A stretch of DNA of 32,602 nucleotides from Candidatus Yanofskybacteria bacterium RIFCSPHIGHO2_12_FULL_45_19b (GCA_001794605.1 MGKD01000020.1:1-32602); one strand, 5' to 3'. Counted from the first letter of the stretch, positions 1-9,402 are shown. A program made the numbers and translations. Notes: generated from the letters alone by a model not told the origin.

Positions 1-1
1 C

Positions 2-88
2 TTTCGGGTCGCCATTTTTACTCTCGGCTTTACAGCCCAGGCAGTTAATCGGGAAGATTATATCGGCCAAATAGTTTCTCCGCACTAA
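2..88 (+). CDS. C-terminal fragment of an upstream protein (truncated by window edge)
   Basis: Open frame from position 2 to TAA 86-88 (FRVAIFTLGFTAQAVNREDYIGQIVSPH*); precedes pilM; no domain recognised. Confidence 0.3.
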   Translation, partial: FRVAIFTLGFTAQAVNREDYIGQIVSPH

Positions 89-119
89 TCAATTGTGGTA
101 TAATTCTAGGCAACAGACA

Positions 120-1202
120 ATGGCTTTTTCTTTATTCGGAAATCTTTTAGGTAAAAAAGGCGTCATCGGTCTTGATATTGGCACCGCCTCAATTAAGTTA
201 GTCGAGCTAGCCCATGACGGTGGCCGCTTTAATCTGCTTAACTATGGAATTTTTGAGTTAAGTAACCAGGAGGAGGCAATTGAGACCAGTCATGCTGGCA
301 AGCTACCAGAAGAAAACATTGTCGCTGGTATTAAAGAATTGTTGACTCGGGCCAATATCAAGAGCAAAAAGGTAATTGCCTCAGTGCCCTCCTTCTCTAC
401 CTTTTCCACGGTGCTATCGATGTCTTACTTATCGGAAAAAGATTTAGCCAAGACGATACCACTAGAGGCAAAAAAATACATTCCTATTCCCCTGGAGGAG
501 GTGGACATGGATTGGACTATTATTGATACCAAGCCAGCCACCGGGCAGGGAACACCAATGGTGGATGTTTTTTTGGTGGCGATGGCTAAGGCTGAAAAAG
601 AAAAGTATAAGCGTATCATTCAGGCGGCTGGTCTGGAGCTAATCTCTTTCGACCTAGAAAGTATTGGCTTGATCCGTTCTTTATTAGGCAACGATCTTAG
701 TCCAATGGCGGTAGTAAACATTGGGGGACGCAGTAGTTCGATCATGGTAGTGGATCGTGGTTATGAGAGAATTAACCATAATTATGAAATTGGCGGCTTT
801 GAGATTACGCGCTCGATTGCTCGTTCCATGGGGGTTAATTTAGCACGGGCCGAAGAGTTAAAACGTAGTATGGGTCTACTGCAAGATAACAAGGGTGGTA
901 CCAAAATTGTCAGCGAAGCAATGCGTTCGTTGTTGGATATGATTGCGTTTGAAACCCAAAAAACTATCACCAACTATGAAACTGGCAAAACCATTAAGGT
1001 ACAAAAAGTTTTTTTGGTGGGCGGCATGGCCAATATGCCGGGCCTCGCTGACTATATCAAAGGCAAGTTACAAATCGATGTTTCAGTCGGTAACGCTTTT
1101 GCTCGGGTAGTATTTACCCCCAAATTACAACCAATTATTGCTGAATTAGCTCCGACCTTGGCCATTGCTACTGGGGTAGCAATGCGCGAAGTGAACATCT
1201 AA
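120..1202 (+). CDS. pilM: Type IV pilus assembly protein PilM (actin-like ATPase)
   Basis: MAFSLFGNLLGKKGVIGLDIGTASIKLVEL; PilM/FtsA-like fold signature; ATG at 120 preferred over the TTG at 93; followed by pilN/pilO. Confidence 0.93.
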   Translation: MAFSLFGNLLGKKGVIGLDIGTASIKLVELAHDGGRFNLLNYGIFELSNQEEAIETSHAGKLPEENIVAGIKELLTRANIKSKKVIASVPSFSTFSTVLSMSYLSEKDLAKTIPLEAKKYIPIPLEEVDMDWTIIDTKPATGQGTPMVDVFLVAMAKAEKEKYKRIIQAAGLELISFDLESIGLIRSLLGNDLSPMAVVNIGGRSSSIMVVDRGYERINHNYEIGGFEITRSIARSMGVNLARAEELKRSMGLLQDNKGGTKIVSEAMRSLLDMIAFETQKTITNYETGKTIKVQKVFLVGGMANMPGLADYIKGKLQIDVSVGNAFARVVFTPKLQPIIAELAPTLAIATGVAMREVNI

Positions 1203-1245
1203 CTAGAGTACCGATAGTTTTGTTGGTATAATATTATCATCACCC

Positions 1246-1830
1246 ATGAATAACCCAACTGAATCAATCCAATTTTTACCGGAAAGCCGACGCCGGATAG
1301 AGATTGATAAACCGGGAGAAAACAAGCTACTCTACTGGGCGCTTGGTTTTATAGCACTAGTGTTATTGATTTGGGGTGGTTTAAAAGTTTGGGAGTATCA
1401 ATTAGCTAAACAGATCACCGATCCGGCCACTGGTTTAGATAAGCAAATTGAAGATCAAGACAAGTTGCGTGATCGAACCTACGAAGAGCAATCCCTACTC
1501 CTAAGTCAAAAGCTTAATCTGGTTGGGGGTTTAATAGATAATCATATTATCTGGTCCAACGCCTTGCGCCGTTTGCAAAATCTAACACCGGCTCAGATTC
1601 AGTTGGTGAATTTGGGGGCTAAGGTTTACGAAAACAAAATGCAAATAGAAGGATTGGCGGCAGATTATGGCACCATTGCCAGACAGATCAAGAGTTACCT
1701 AAGCGAGGCTGGTATCGTTGATGTGTTAGTACAACAAATTAAACTAATGCCAACTGGCAGATTGCAATACCAGATGTTCATTACCATCGATAAGAATAAA
1801 TTTCTTTTAGCTAAACCAGTCAAACCATGA
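1246..1830 (+). CDS. pilN: PilN-like type IV pilus assembly protein
   Basis: Position after pilM, single N-terminal TM helix (LLYWALGFIALVLLIWGGLKVW) followed by coiled coil. Confidence 0.8.
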   Translation: MNNPTESIQFLPESRRRIEIDKPGENKLLYWALGFIALVLLIWGGLKVWEYQLAKQITDPATGLDKQIEDQDKLRDRTYEEQSLLLSQKLNLVGGLIDNHIIWSNALRRLQNLTPAQIQLVNLGAKVYENKMQIEGLAADYGTIARQIKSYLSEAGIVDVLVQQIKLMPTGRLQYQMFITIDKNKFLLAKPVKP

Positions 1831-2351
1831 ATTTTCGTAAATTAATATCAGCCGGGGTTATCAGTTTGGCGGTAGTGATAGCTTTTGTCTTGCTTTGGCC
1901 AACCTTCAACCACACCAGTCTTTTACGCACCGCTATTCAAGAGCGTCAAGTGATTCTGCAGAAACGCGCATCCTTAGTGAGTAAGGTTAAGCAATGGCAA
2001 GCACAACAGAAAAAAGATCAATCCAAGATCGATAAATTAAGTACTTTGTTACCCAGTCAAAATGCCAACGAAGAGATTTTGGTTTCGCTTGAACAAATTG
2101 CCAAACAAGCTGGGGTGGTAATGCAAAAGGTGGAAATATCCAACGGTGATATAAATAACGCGACAAGTTATGAGAATTTGTTAGTGACGGTTGTAAGTAG
2201 CGGACAGTATGTAAATTTTCGTGAGTGGCTGGCCTTATTGGAAAAAAATCTAAGAATTTTTGATGTCCAAGAATACGTTATTGGCAAGGATATCGCCGGT
2301 AATAATTTAAACTTTACCATAAAATTTAATAGCTATTATCTAAACAAATAA
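1827..2351 (+). CDS. pilO: PilO-like type IV pilus assembly protein
   Basis: Overlaps pilN stop (ATGA), N-terminal TM, coiled coil, ferredoxin-like C-terminal half; gene order. Confidence 0.8.
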   Translation: MNFRKLISAGVISLAVVIAFVLLWPTFNHTSLLRTAIQERQVILQKRASLVSKVKQWQAQQKKDQSKIDKLSTLLPSQNANEEILVSLEQIAKQAGVVMQKVEISNGDINNATSYENLLVTVVSSGQYVNFREWLALLEKNLRIFDVQEYVIGKDIAGNNLNFTIKFNSYYLNK

Positions 2352-2354
2352 TCC

Positions 2355-2651
2355 ATGGAAGCAAACAAGCCAAAAACCAAAGCTAATACTGATAATCTTT
2401 TTGCTGGTTTGATTATTTTTGTTGGTTTGGTTTTGGGCTATCTATTGTATTCTAGTTATCCCGATGGTTTGTTTGGGGCAGTAGCCGTTCCACCCGCTCC
2501 TAAACTAGATGATCTGGGTCAAAAAGTAGAGAAGCTAGACTTAAGGTTTACAGTACTGGATAGAATCGCCTCTAGCCAACTGGAGATTTTCGGTGAAATT
2601 CCAGTAACGCCTGGTACTACTGGCAAAGAGGATCTGTTTAGTCCATTTTAG
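2355..2651 (+). CDS. Small membrane-anchored protein in the PilP position of the pilus operon
   Basis: 98 aa, one TM helix, C-terminus ...GKEDLFSPF; lies between pilO and pilB. Confidence 0.7.
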   Translation: MEANKPKTKANTDNLFAGLIIFVGLVLGYLLYSSYPDGLFGAVAVPPAPKLDDLGQKVEKLDLRFTVLDRIASSQLEIFGEIPVTPGTTGKEDLFSPF

Positions 2652-2659
2652 TTTCTCCT

Positions 2660-4432
2660 ATGGCAGTAAAAATTCCGATCACCCTAATCAACGAGTTGAT
2701 TCAGCGCAAGCTGTTAACCGCCGAACAGGCGGAGCTTTATCAAAAACAGGCCCGGGAAGAGGGCAAAGACTTTGGTCGAATTTTATTGGACCAGGGTATC
2801 GTTAAAGATGAGGAATTACTAAAGATAAAGTCGGAGCTTTACCATTTGCCAGCGGTTAATTCAGCCGAACTAGAAATTAACAAAGAGCTTTCTAAAACCA
2901 TCTCAGAGGATGTTATAAATTTCTATCAGATCATTCCGGTAGCACGCCAAGATACCACCCTTAGTGTGGGGGTGCTTAATCCCGAAGACCTGGACGCGCT
3001 AGAAGCACTGAAGTTTATCGGTCAAGATCAAGGTCTGACTTTGGGGAAATTGGTGATTAGTTATCGGGATTTTGACAAGGTCTTTAAGAGTTACTCCTCG
3101 ATTACCGAAGAAGTAGGGGAAATTCTTCAGCCATTAACCACGGAGGATAAAAAGCCGCAACTAGATTTGGCAGAAAGTGGTAGTCTGGAGCAAATTACCG
3201 CTGATTCGCCAATTACTAAAGTAGTGGCGATTATTGTTAAGCATGCGGTAGAAAGCAAGGCCTCTGATATTCACATTGAACCATTTGAAAATAATATTCG
3301 CGTGCGCTTTCGTATTGATGGAATTTTGCAGTCGGCCCTGGCTTTGCCTAAAAATCTGCTAGCGGCCATTGTTACCCGCATCAAGATTCTGTCAGAAATG
3401 AAGATTGATGAAACCCGCCTGCCGCAAGATGGGCGGTTTAGTACCTTTCTTGGACGTAAAATTGACTTTCGTGTTTCCTCACTGCCTACGCGTAATGGAG
3501 AAAAGATTGTGATGCGTATTCTCGACCCCTTGGTTGGCAATATTGATTTACCAGATTTAGGTCTGGCTGGACACTCTTTAGAATTAGTAGAAAAGAGCAT
3601 TGCCAAGCCTTTCGGCCAGATTTTGGTTACCGGTCCAACTGGTTCTGGCAAAAGTACCACACTATATTCTTTATTGCGTCGATTTAATAACGACGGTATC
3701 AATGTCATTACGTTAGAGGATCCCATTGAATATTTTATTGATGGCGTGAATCAGTCACAGACCCATGAGGAGATCGGCTACACTTTCGCTAGCGGTTTAC
3801 GTACCATTTTGCGCCAAGACCCGGATGTTATTATGGTGGGTGAGATTCGTGACCGTGAAACTGCTGGGCTGGCTACTAATGCCGCTTTGACTGGGCATAT
3901 TGTGTTAGCTTCACTACATACTAACGATGCGGTTGGTGTAATCCCGCGCTTGATTGATATGGGGGTGGAGAAGTATCTAATTGCGCCTACTTTAAATTTA
4001 GCCATTGCCCAAAGGTTGTTACGTAAACTCTGTAACAGCTGTAAGGTAAAGAGCGAACCAAATGCGGGAGAGAAGCACATCATTGCTGAGGCGATTAACA
4101 ACATCCCCGAAGTTTATAAGGCCGAGTTACCCGAGACGGTTGATTATATCTATAAACCATCTGAGCAGGGTTGTAAGGAGTGTGGTGGCAAGTCTTACAG
4201 AGGGCGTATCGCTATCTTTGAAGTCTTGGAAATGACGGATGAGTTGGAACAGCTGGTCTTAACCGATATCTCAGAGAGTAAAATTCGGGCTGAGGCCAAG
4301 CGGCAAAATATGATAATTATGTTCCAGGATGGTATAATAAAAGTACTGCAGGGGGTTACTTCGTTAGAAGAGTTGTTGCAGACCGCCCAACAAGAGGAAC
4401 CAGTGGCAGAAAAAGCCAAAACTAAAGTTTAA
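2660..4432 (+). CDS. pilB: Type IV pilus extension ATPase PilB/GspE
   Basis: N-terminal MshEN-like domain, Walker A GPTGSGKST, Asp box RQDPDVIMVGE, His box GHIVLASLHTND, tetracysteine CNSC...CKEC. Confidence 0.96.
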   Translation: MAVKIPITLINELIQRKLLTAEQAELYQKQAREEGKDFGRILLDQGIVKDEELLKIKSELYHLPAVNSAELEINKELSKTISEDVINFYQIIPVARQDTTLSVGVLNPEDLDALEALKFIGQDQGLTLGKLVISYRDFDKVFKSYSSITEEVGEILQPLTTEDKKPQLDLAESGSLEQITADSPITKVVAIIVKHAVESKASDIHIEPFENNIRVRFRIDGILQSALALPKNLLAAIVTRIKILSEMKIDETRLPQDGRFSTFLGRKIDFRVSSLPTRNGEKIVMRILDPLVGNIDLPDLGLAGHSLELVEKSIAKPFGQILVTGPTGSGKSTTLYSLLRRFNNDGINVITLEDPIEYFIDGVNQSQTHEEIGYTFASGLRTILRQDPDVIMVGEIRDRETAGLATNAALTGHIVLASLHTNDAVGVIPRLIDMGVEKYLIAPTLNLAIAQRLLRKLCNSCKVKSEPNAGEKHIIAEAINNIPEVYKAELPETVDYIYKPSEQGCKECGGKSYRGRIAIFEVLEMTDELEQLVLTDISESKIRAEAKRQNMIIMFQDGIIKVLQGVTSLEELLQTAQQEEPVAEKAKTKV

Positions 4433-4435
4433 TTT

Positions 4436-5509
4436 ATGGATCTATTGAATTATCGTCAGGCAGTCGAAGAGCTACTTACTACTACCGCTAAAGAGCACGG
4501 CTCGGACTTGCATCTCTCGCCGGGAGTTTACCCAACTATGCGCGTGGATGGTCGCCTAATTGCGCTTAATCAGCGGCCGATTCTGGATCCGCAGACGTTG
4601 GAGGGGTATGCGTTAGCCTTGTTGGGTGAAGAAAATAAGGAAAAATTTTTACAAGAAAAAGAGGCTGACCTAGCCTATACGGTTGGGGATAAAGCACGTT
4701 TTCGTATAAATATTTATTTAACACGTGGTCAGTATGCCATTGCTTGCCGCTTTATTCCTTACACTATCAAAACGATTGAGGAGTTAAAACTGCCCCCGAT
4801 TATTAAATTTTTTAGCAAGCTTTCCCAGGGTTTTGTTTTGGTGGTAGGGCCTAATGGTCACGGCAAATCTACTACCATGGCTTCTTTGATTGATTTAATT
4901 AACCATGAGCGCGTAGAAAAAATTGTTACCATTGAAGACCCGATTGAATATATGTTCATCTCTGACAAGAGTGTGATTGACCAACGTGAGGTCGGTAGTG
5001 ATACCAACTCCTTTAATGCCGCGCTGCGTTCTACTTTTCGTGAAAATGTTAATGTCATAATGGTGGGGGAGATGCGTGACTATGAGACTATTAGCACCGC
5101 GGTGTCGGCGGCCGAAACTGGCCACCTAGTATTTGCTTCCTTGCACACCAACAATGCTCCACAAACGATCGAGCGCATCATCGATAGTTTTCCACCCACT
5201 CAGCAACCGCAGATTATCTCTCAATTAGCTAATACTATCTCCGGAGTGATTTCCCAGCGTCTAATCCCTAGTGTCAATGGTGGACTGGTGCCCGCCGTGG
5301 AAATTATGATTGCTAATTCAGCGGTGCGTAATCTAATCCGTGAAAATAAAACTGAACAATTGGGCATCGTAATTGAAACTAGCGAAGACGCCGGTATGAT
5401 TTCATTAAACAAATCCTTGGCCGATCTAGTGCGCCAGGGGATTGTGGCGCGCGAGCAGGCCGAATTCTTCTCGCTCAATCCCAAAGAATTAAAAATCCTT
5501 CTTAGCTAA
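4436..5509 (+). CDS. pilT: PilT-like twitching motility ATPase (divergent Walker A and Asp box)
   Basis: GSDLHLSPGVYPTMRVDG, GPNGHGKSTT, ENVNVIMVGEMRDYETI, GHLVFASLHTNNA. Confidence 0.92.
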   Translation: MDLLNYRQAVEELLTTTAKEHGSDLHLSPGVYPTMRVDGRLIALNQRPILDPQTLEGYALALLGEENKEKFLQEKEADLAYTVGDKARFRINIYLTRGQYAIACRFIPYTIKTIEELKLPPIIKFFSKLSQGFVLVVGPNGHGKSTTMASLIDLINHERVEKIVTIEDPIEYMFISDKSVIDQREVGSDTNSFNAALRSTFRENVNVIMVGEMRDYETISTAVSAAETGHLVFASLHTNNAPQTIERIIDSFPPTQQPQIISQLANTISGVISQRLIPSVNGGLVPAVEIMIANSAVRNLIRENKTEQLGIVIETSEDAGMISLNKSLADLVRQGIVAREQAEFFSLNPKELKILLS

Positions 5510-6726
5510 TGGCTTTATTACAATTCCAATATGAGGCGAAGAACCGACGCGAAGAAATAGTAAGCGGTAGCGTCGAGGCAATCTCGGAAGAATCAGCGTT
5601 GGAGACGCTCCAGGAGCGTGGTTTAACTGTGCTTAGTTTGGTTGGTGAGGAACGCGGTTTGTTGAAAATGGATGTGGGGGGCTGGTTTAATCGACCCAAC
5701 AACAAAGATGTTGTAGTTTTTACGCGTCAGTTAGCTACCGTTATTGCGGCGGATGTGCCCTTGATTGAGGGTCTCAATACGATTGCTCGTCAATCCGAAA
5801 AACCGGTTTTTACCAAAATTGTCATGGATCTAGCCGAAGCGATTCGGGGCGGTAACTCACTTTCTGGTGCTGTAGCCAAATATCCCAAACTGTTTACCAA
5901 CTTCTATGTCAGCCTGGTACGTTCAGGAGAAGTTTCTGGTCGCATGGAAGAGACCTTGCTTTATCTAGCTGACTACCTGGAGCGTAACCAAAATATGAAT
6001 TCCAAAGTGAAGGGGGCTTTAGCCTATCCAGGTTTTATTTTGTTTGCTTTGGTAACGGTGATGATTATCATGGTTACCAGCGTATTGCCTAAAATGCTTG
6101 GCTTTATCACCGAAGCGGGGGTAGCAGACATCCCATTAATTACACGCATCCTAATTGCTTTAACTGACTTTGTTAACCGTTATCTTTGGGTAATATTGGC
6201 AGTAATGGTGTTTGGTATTTGGTTCGTGCGTCAGTATGCGCGTACTCTCGATGGGAAAAAGCGCTTGGACTATATCAAGATTTCCTTTCCACGCCTGGGG
6301 GTAGTGGCGCGTAATGTTTATATTGCTCGTATTGCTGAAACGCTGTCCACCTTAATTAAATCTGGCGTGCCAATTTTGGAAGGGTTAAAAATTACCTCAG
6401 AGATTGCCAATCACTCACTCTATCGCGAAATTCTGATTGAGGCGCAACAAAACGTGCAAAATGGCGGTACCATTTCCGAGGTGTTATTCAAATATCCCAA
6501 GGAAATCCCGCGTTTGGTGGCCTCAATGCTAACTATCGGCGAAAAGACCGGCAAAACTGACTTTATGCTAGAAAACATCTTTAAATTTTATAACGCCGAA
6601 GCCGAGCGGGATATCCAGAATTTATCGCAATTAATTGAGCCGATTCTGATCCTATTGTTAGGCTTAGGTGTGGCTCTACTCGTATCCGCTATAATGTTGC
6701 CAATGTTTAGTCTAGTGAACATTTAA
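5509..6726 (+). CDS. pilC: Type IV pilus inner-membrane platform protein PilC/GspF
   Basis: Two T2SSF repeats (FTRQLATVIAADVPLIEGL; IAETLSTLIKSGVPILEGL); C-terminus PMFSLVNI. Confidence 0.96.
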   Translation: MALLQFQYEAKNRREEIVSGSVEAISEESALETLQERGLTVLSLVGEERGLLKMDVGGWFNRPNNKDVVVFTRQLATVIAADVPLIEGLNTIARQSEKPVFTKIVMDLAEAIRGGNSLSGAVAKYPKLFTNFYVSLVRSGEVSGRMEETLLYLADYLERNQNMNSKVKGALAYPGFILFALVTVMIIMVTSVLPKMLGFITEAGVADIPLITRILIALTDFVNRYLWVILAVMVFGIWFVRQYARTLDGKKRLDYIKISFPRLGVVARNVYIARIAETLSTLIKSGVPILEGLKITSEIANHSLYREILIEAQQNVQNGGTISEVLFKYPKEIPRLVASMLTIGEKTGKTDFMLENIFKFYNAEAERDIQNLSQLIEPILILLLGLGVALLVSAIMLPMFSLVNI

Positions 6727-6841
6727 TTATGCTACTTGCCCGCCGAAGCCCCCTTGGGGCGTAGGAGGGCCTATGTTTAGTCTGGTTAATATCTAATCAT
6801 GTTGCTTGCCCGCCCGTAGCCCTTGGGGCTTAGGCGGGCCT
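6703..6841 (+). repeat. Tandem duplication (about 70 bp x 2) of the pilC 3' end plus its GC-rich hairpin
   Basis: Units 6703-6772 and 6773-6841; both begin with ATG TTT AGT CT. GT. AA. AT. TAA and continue with cttgcccgcc...ttgggg...gggcct. Confidence 0.9.
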
Positions 6842-6854
6842 GTGTATAACTAAT

Positions 6855-6883
6855 TTGCTAGTGACTGCTGACGGCGTTATAAT
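6855..6883 (+). promoter_or_regulatory. Sigma70-like promoter of the pilin gene
   Basis: TTGCTA (6855-6860), 17-nt spacer, TATAAT (6878-6883), ATG at 6912. Confidence 0.6.
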
Positions 6884-6911
6884 CAAGAAAAGTTTAAATA
6901 ATTAAGCAACT

Positions 6912-7448
6912 ATGAATATATTTGCAAGCAGAAACTCTCGGCCAGCCAATACCCTACGGCTCTCTCGTGGTTTCACTTTGGTTGAGTTGTTGGTCGTGAT
7001 CGCGATTATCGGTGTTTTATCCACACTGCTACTTTTGCAGTTAGGTACGGCGCGTGCCAAAGCGCGTGATACTAAGCGCATTACCGATGTTAGTGGCATT
7101 CGTACGGCAGTGGAGCTTTATTATGATGACTTTAATGGAGTCTATCCGACTGCCATCTCTACGGCTAATATTGGCAAATATTTGGCAGCACCAACTGTAC
7201 CAAATGATCCAGTAACCGCTGTAGCTTATTTTTACGCCTATAGCCCGGCCGCTAGTCCCACGAAATTTCACATCTGGACTGAGCTAGAGAATAAGAATAC
7301 TGCCGCTTTAGCGGGTGATGGTGATATGAATTCTACTGGTTGGTCCGGCAGTGCTTTTAATGCCAGTGTCGCTACTACCGAAGCTTGCACAGCGGCTTAC
7401 GCGGCTGGGGTGGCGCGTGATTGCGTTTACGATACTGGTCAAAAATAA
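6912..7448 (+). CDS. Type IV pilin (major pilin candidate)
   Basis: Prepilin motif SRG|FTLVELLVVIAIIGVLSTLLL, then ARDTKRITDVSGIRTAVELYYDDFNGVYP. Confidence 0.9.
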   Translation: MNIFASRNSRPANTLRLSRGFTLVELLVVIAIIGVLSTLLLLQLGTARAKARDTKRITDVSGIRTAVELYYDDFNGVYPTAISTANIGKYLAAPTVPNDPVTAVAYFYAYSPAASPTKFHIWTELENKNTAALAGDGDMNSTGWSGSAFNASVATTEACTAAYAAGVARDCVYDTGQK

Positions 7449-7469
7449 TTCCCTTTGATTTTTCTCTTG

Positions 7470-7519
7470 CCACCGTTAGCGTGCTAGAATGTAAGCATGT
7501 TAACGGTGGTTTTGTTTTT
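7470..7519 (+). terminator. Hairpin plus U-rich tract overlapping the pilD start codon (terminator/attenuator candidate)
   Basis: 15-bp stem CCACCGTTAGCGTGC (7470-7484)/GCATGTTAACGGTGG (7495-7509), two G-U pairs, then TTTTGTTTTT. Confidence 0.6.
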
Positions 7520-8327
7520 GGTTGGTCTAATAGTTGGTAGTTTTCTCAATGTTGTAATTTGGCGCTTGCCACGTGGAGAGGGAGTGACCGGTTTGGTTCG
7601 GGGTGAAAAAAAGGGCCAGGTTTCAACAGAGAGGCAATTTCGGTACTGGGACAATAGCCGTTCCAAATGTCCCAACTGCCAACGCCAAATCAATTGGTAT
7701 GACTTAATGCCGGTTATCAGTTTTTTTATTCTGCGTCGGCGGTGTCGTTTTTGTAAAAAGCCAATCAGTTGGCGCTACCCCTTAATAGAATTATCCATTG
7801 GGCTGCTCGCCTTACTGCTTTATTGGCTATTTCTGCCCGTCAGTTTAATCCAGTGGCTAAATTTTGCTTACTGGCTGGTGACATTGTCTGGTGTTTTCGC
7901 TATTGGTGTTATTGATTTTACCCATTTAGTTATTCCTGATAAAATATTGATAGTTTTGGGGGTGGTAGGTTTGGCGCATGCCATAAAATTTGATTTTTCC
8001 AGCCACCTGATTACTGCCCTAATTGGCGGCGTACTATTTGCGCTAGTCTATTGGATTACGCATGGTCGAGGGATTGGCTGGGGCGATGTGAAGTTTATCT
8101 TTGTCCTTGGACTATTATTTGGTTTTCCGGATATTTTGTTTGTTATCTATGGAGCGTTGTTTTTGGGGGTGATCTGGGGAGGGGCCTTGCTTTTAACTAG
8201 ACGAGCTAATATGAAAACCAAGTTACCTTTTGGTACAATGTTAGCCACCACTGCCATTCTTACCATCTTTTTACACAGTTGGCTGATTAGTTCCACTAGT
8301 GAGTATCTCTTTTATCTTTATCACTAA
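7497..8327 (+). CDS. pilD: Prepilin peptidase/N-methyltransferase (PilD)
   Basis: GLIVGSFLNVVIWRLP, CPNCQRQINWYDLMPVISFFILRRRCRFCKKPISWRYPLIE, GxGxGDVKF motif (GIGWGDVKF). Confidence 0.95.
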   Translation: MLTVVLFLVGLIVGSFLNVVIWRLPRGEGVTGLVRGEKKGQVSTERQFRYWDNSRSKCPNCQRQINWYDLMPVISFFILRRRCRFCKKPISWRYPLIELSIGLLALLLYWLFLPVSLIQWLNFAYWLVTLSGVFAIGVIDFTHLVIPDKILIVLGVVGLAHAIKFDFSSHLITALIGGVLFALVYWITHGRGIGWGDVKFIFVLGLLFGFPDILFVIYGALFLGVIWGGALLLTRRANMKTKLPFGTMLATTAILTIFLHSWLISSTSEYLFYLYH

Positions 8328-8896
8328 TGAGTAAGGCACAAAAAATTGGTAAGTTAATTGGTCAACACGGTTTTAGCTTGATAGAGGTAATCTTTATTAC
8401 TTTTTTTGTTGGTGTACTTTCTAGCCTGCTATTGGTAAATTTAAATGGGTCGCGTAATAACATCGTAATCGTGGAGCGTTCAGCCGCCGCTTTGGTGGGA
8501 GATATTAGACAGGCACAAAATTTGGCGATAGCCGGAAAAACCAGTGGCGGCGGAGCAGTGTGTGGTTTTGGTTTACACTATGTTAATACTACTAGCTACG
8601 CGCTTTATGCTGGCTCTACTTCAGTCGGTACCACTTGTGCTGGTGTCAATCGTAATTTTGATGTTAGTATTGATTCCATTCTTTCCACTAAGAACCTAAT
8701 CGAAACTAATGTGGAAATAAAAAGCTGGATCAGCGGGGACCTGTTCTTTGAGTCGCCCGATCCAAAAACTTTTATTAATAATTCCAATGCTGTTGGTCAA
8801 ACTATGCTTATTACTTTAGGTTTTAAAAATACCGCCTGTCCGACTAATTGCAAAACCATTACTATTTCTACCGGTGGCCGAATTGATCTTCCCTAA
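8327..8896 (+). CDS. Minor pilin/pseudopilin (GspH-like)
   Basis: Prepilin motif QHGFSLIEVIFITFFVGVLSSLLL. Confidence 0.8.
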   Translation: MSKAQKIGKLIGQHGFSLIEVIFITFFVGVLSSLLLVNLNGSRNNIVIVERSAAALVGDIRQAQNLAIAGKTSGGGAVCGFGLHYVNTTSYALYAGSTSVGTTCAGVNRNFDVSIDSILSTKNLIETNVEIKSWISGDLFFESPDPKTFINNSNAVGQTMLITLGFKNTACPTNCKTITISTGGRIDLP

Positions 8897-8899
8897 AGT

Positions 8900-9400
8900 A
8901 TGAAAAAAATGGAAAATGTGGCGGGTTTTACTCTGGTCGAAACTCTGACTGCTTTATTTATTTTATCTTTAGGTATTCTTGCGGCGCTAGCAATGATTAC
9001 CGCTAGTTTGAACTCAGCCATAGTGGTACAGGATAACTTAACCGCCAGCAACTTGGTGCAGGAGGGGGTGGAGGTGGTGCGTAATATGCGCGACCGTGAT
9101 TGGTTGGCGGGTAATAGTTTTGGTGCTTTTTTGGCGAGTGCTGGTGGTAACGGTGATTATCGGGTGCAATGGAATTCTACTAATTTATTGTCAGATCTCG
9201 GCAACCCAGTTTTGCTCCAAGATACTACCTCTGGTCTATATAGCTACGATTCTGGCAACAGCACAAAATTTAAACGTCGGCTAACTATTACTAAGCTGGC
9301 CAACAACATAGAGATAAAAATTATTAGCACAGTAAGCTGGAACAACCGTGGGGTTAGTAAGCAAGTCAGCGCCGAAGAACATCTTTTTGATTGGTATTAA
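8900..9400 (+). CDS. Minor pilin (PilV-like)
   Basis: AGFTLVETLTALFILSLGILAALAMITASLNSA. Confidence 0.8.
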   Translation: MKKMENVAGFTLVETLTALFILSLGILAALAMITASLNSAIVVQDNLTASNLVQEGVEVVRNMRDRDWLAGNSFGAFLASAGGNGDYRVQWNSTNLLSDLGNPVLLQDTTSGLYSYDSGNSTKFKRRLTITKLANNIEIKIISTVSWNNRGVSKQVSAEEHLFDWY

Positions 9401-9402
9401 AA

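Noticed and set aside
3271-3726. 151-aa minus-strand ORF antisense to pilB
   Set aside because: Fully inside a confident conserved gene; low-complexity, Arg/Ser-rich composition typical of antisense shadow ORFs.
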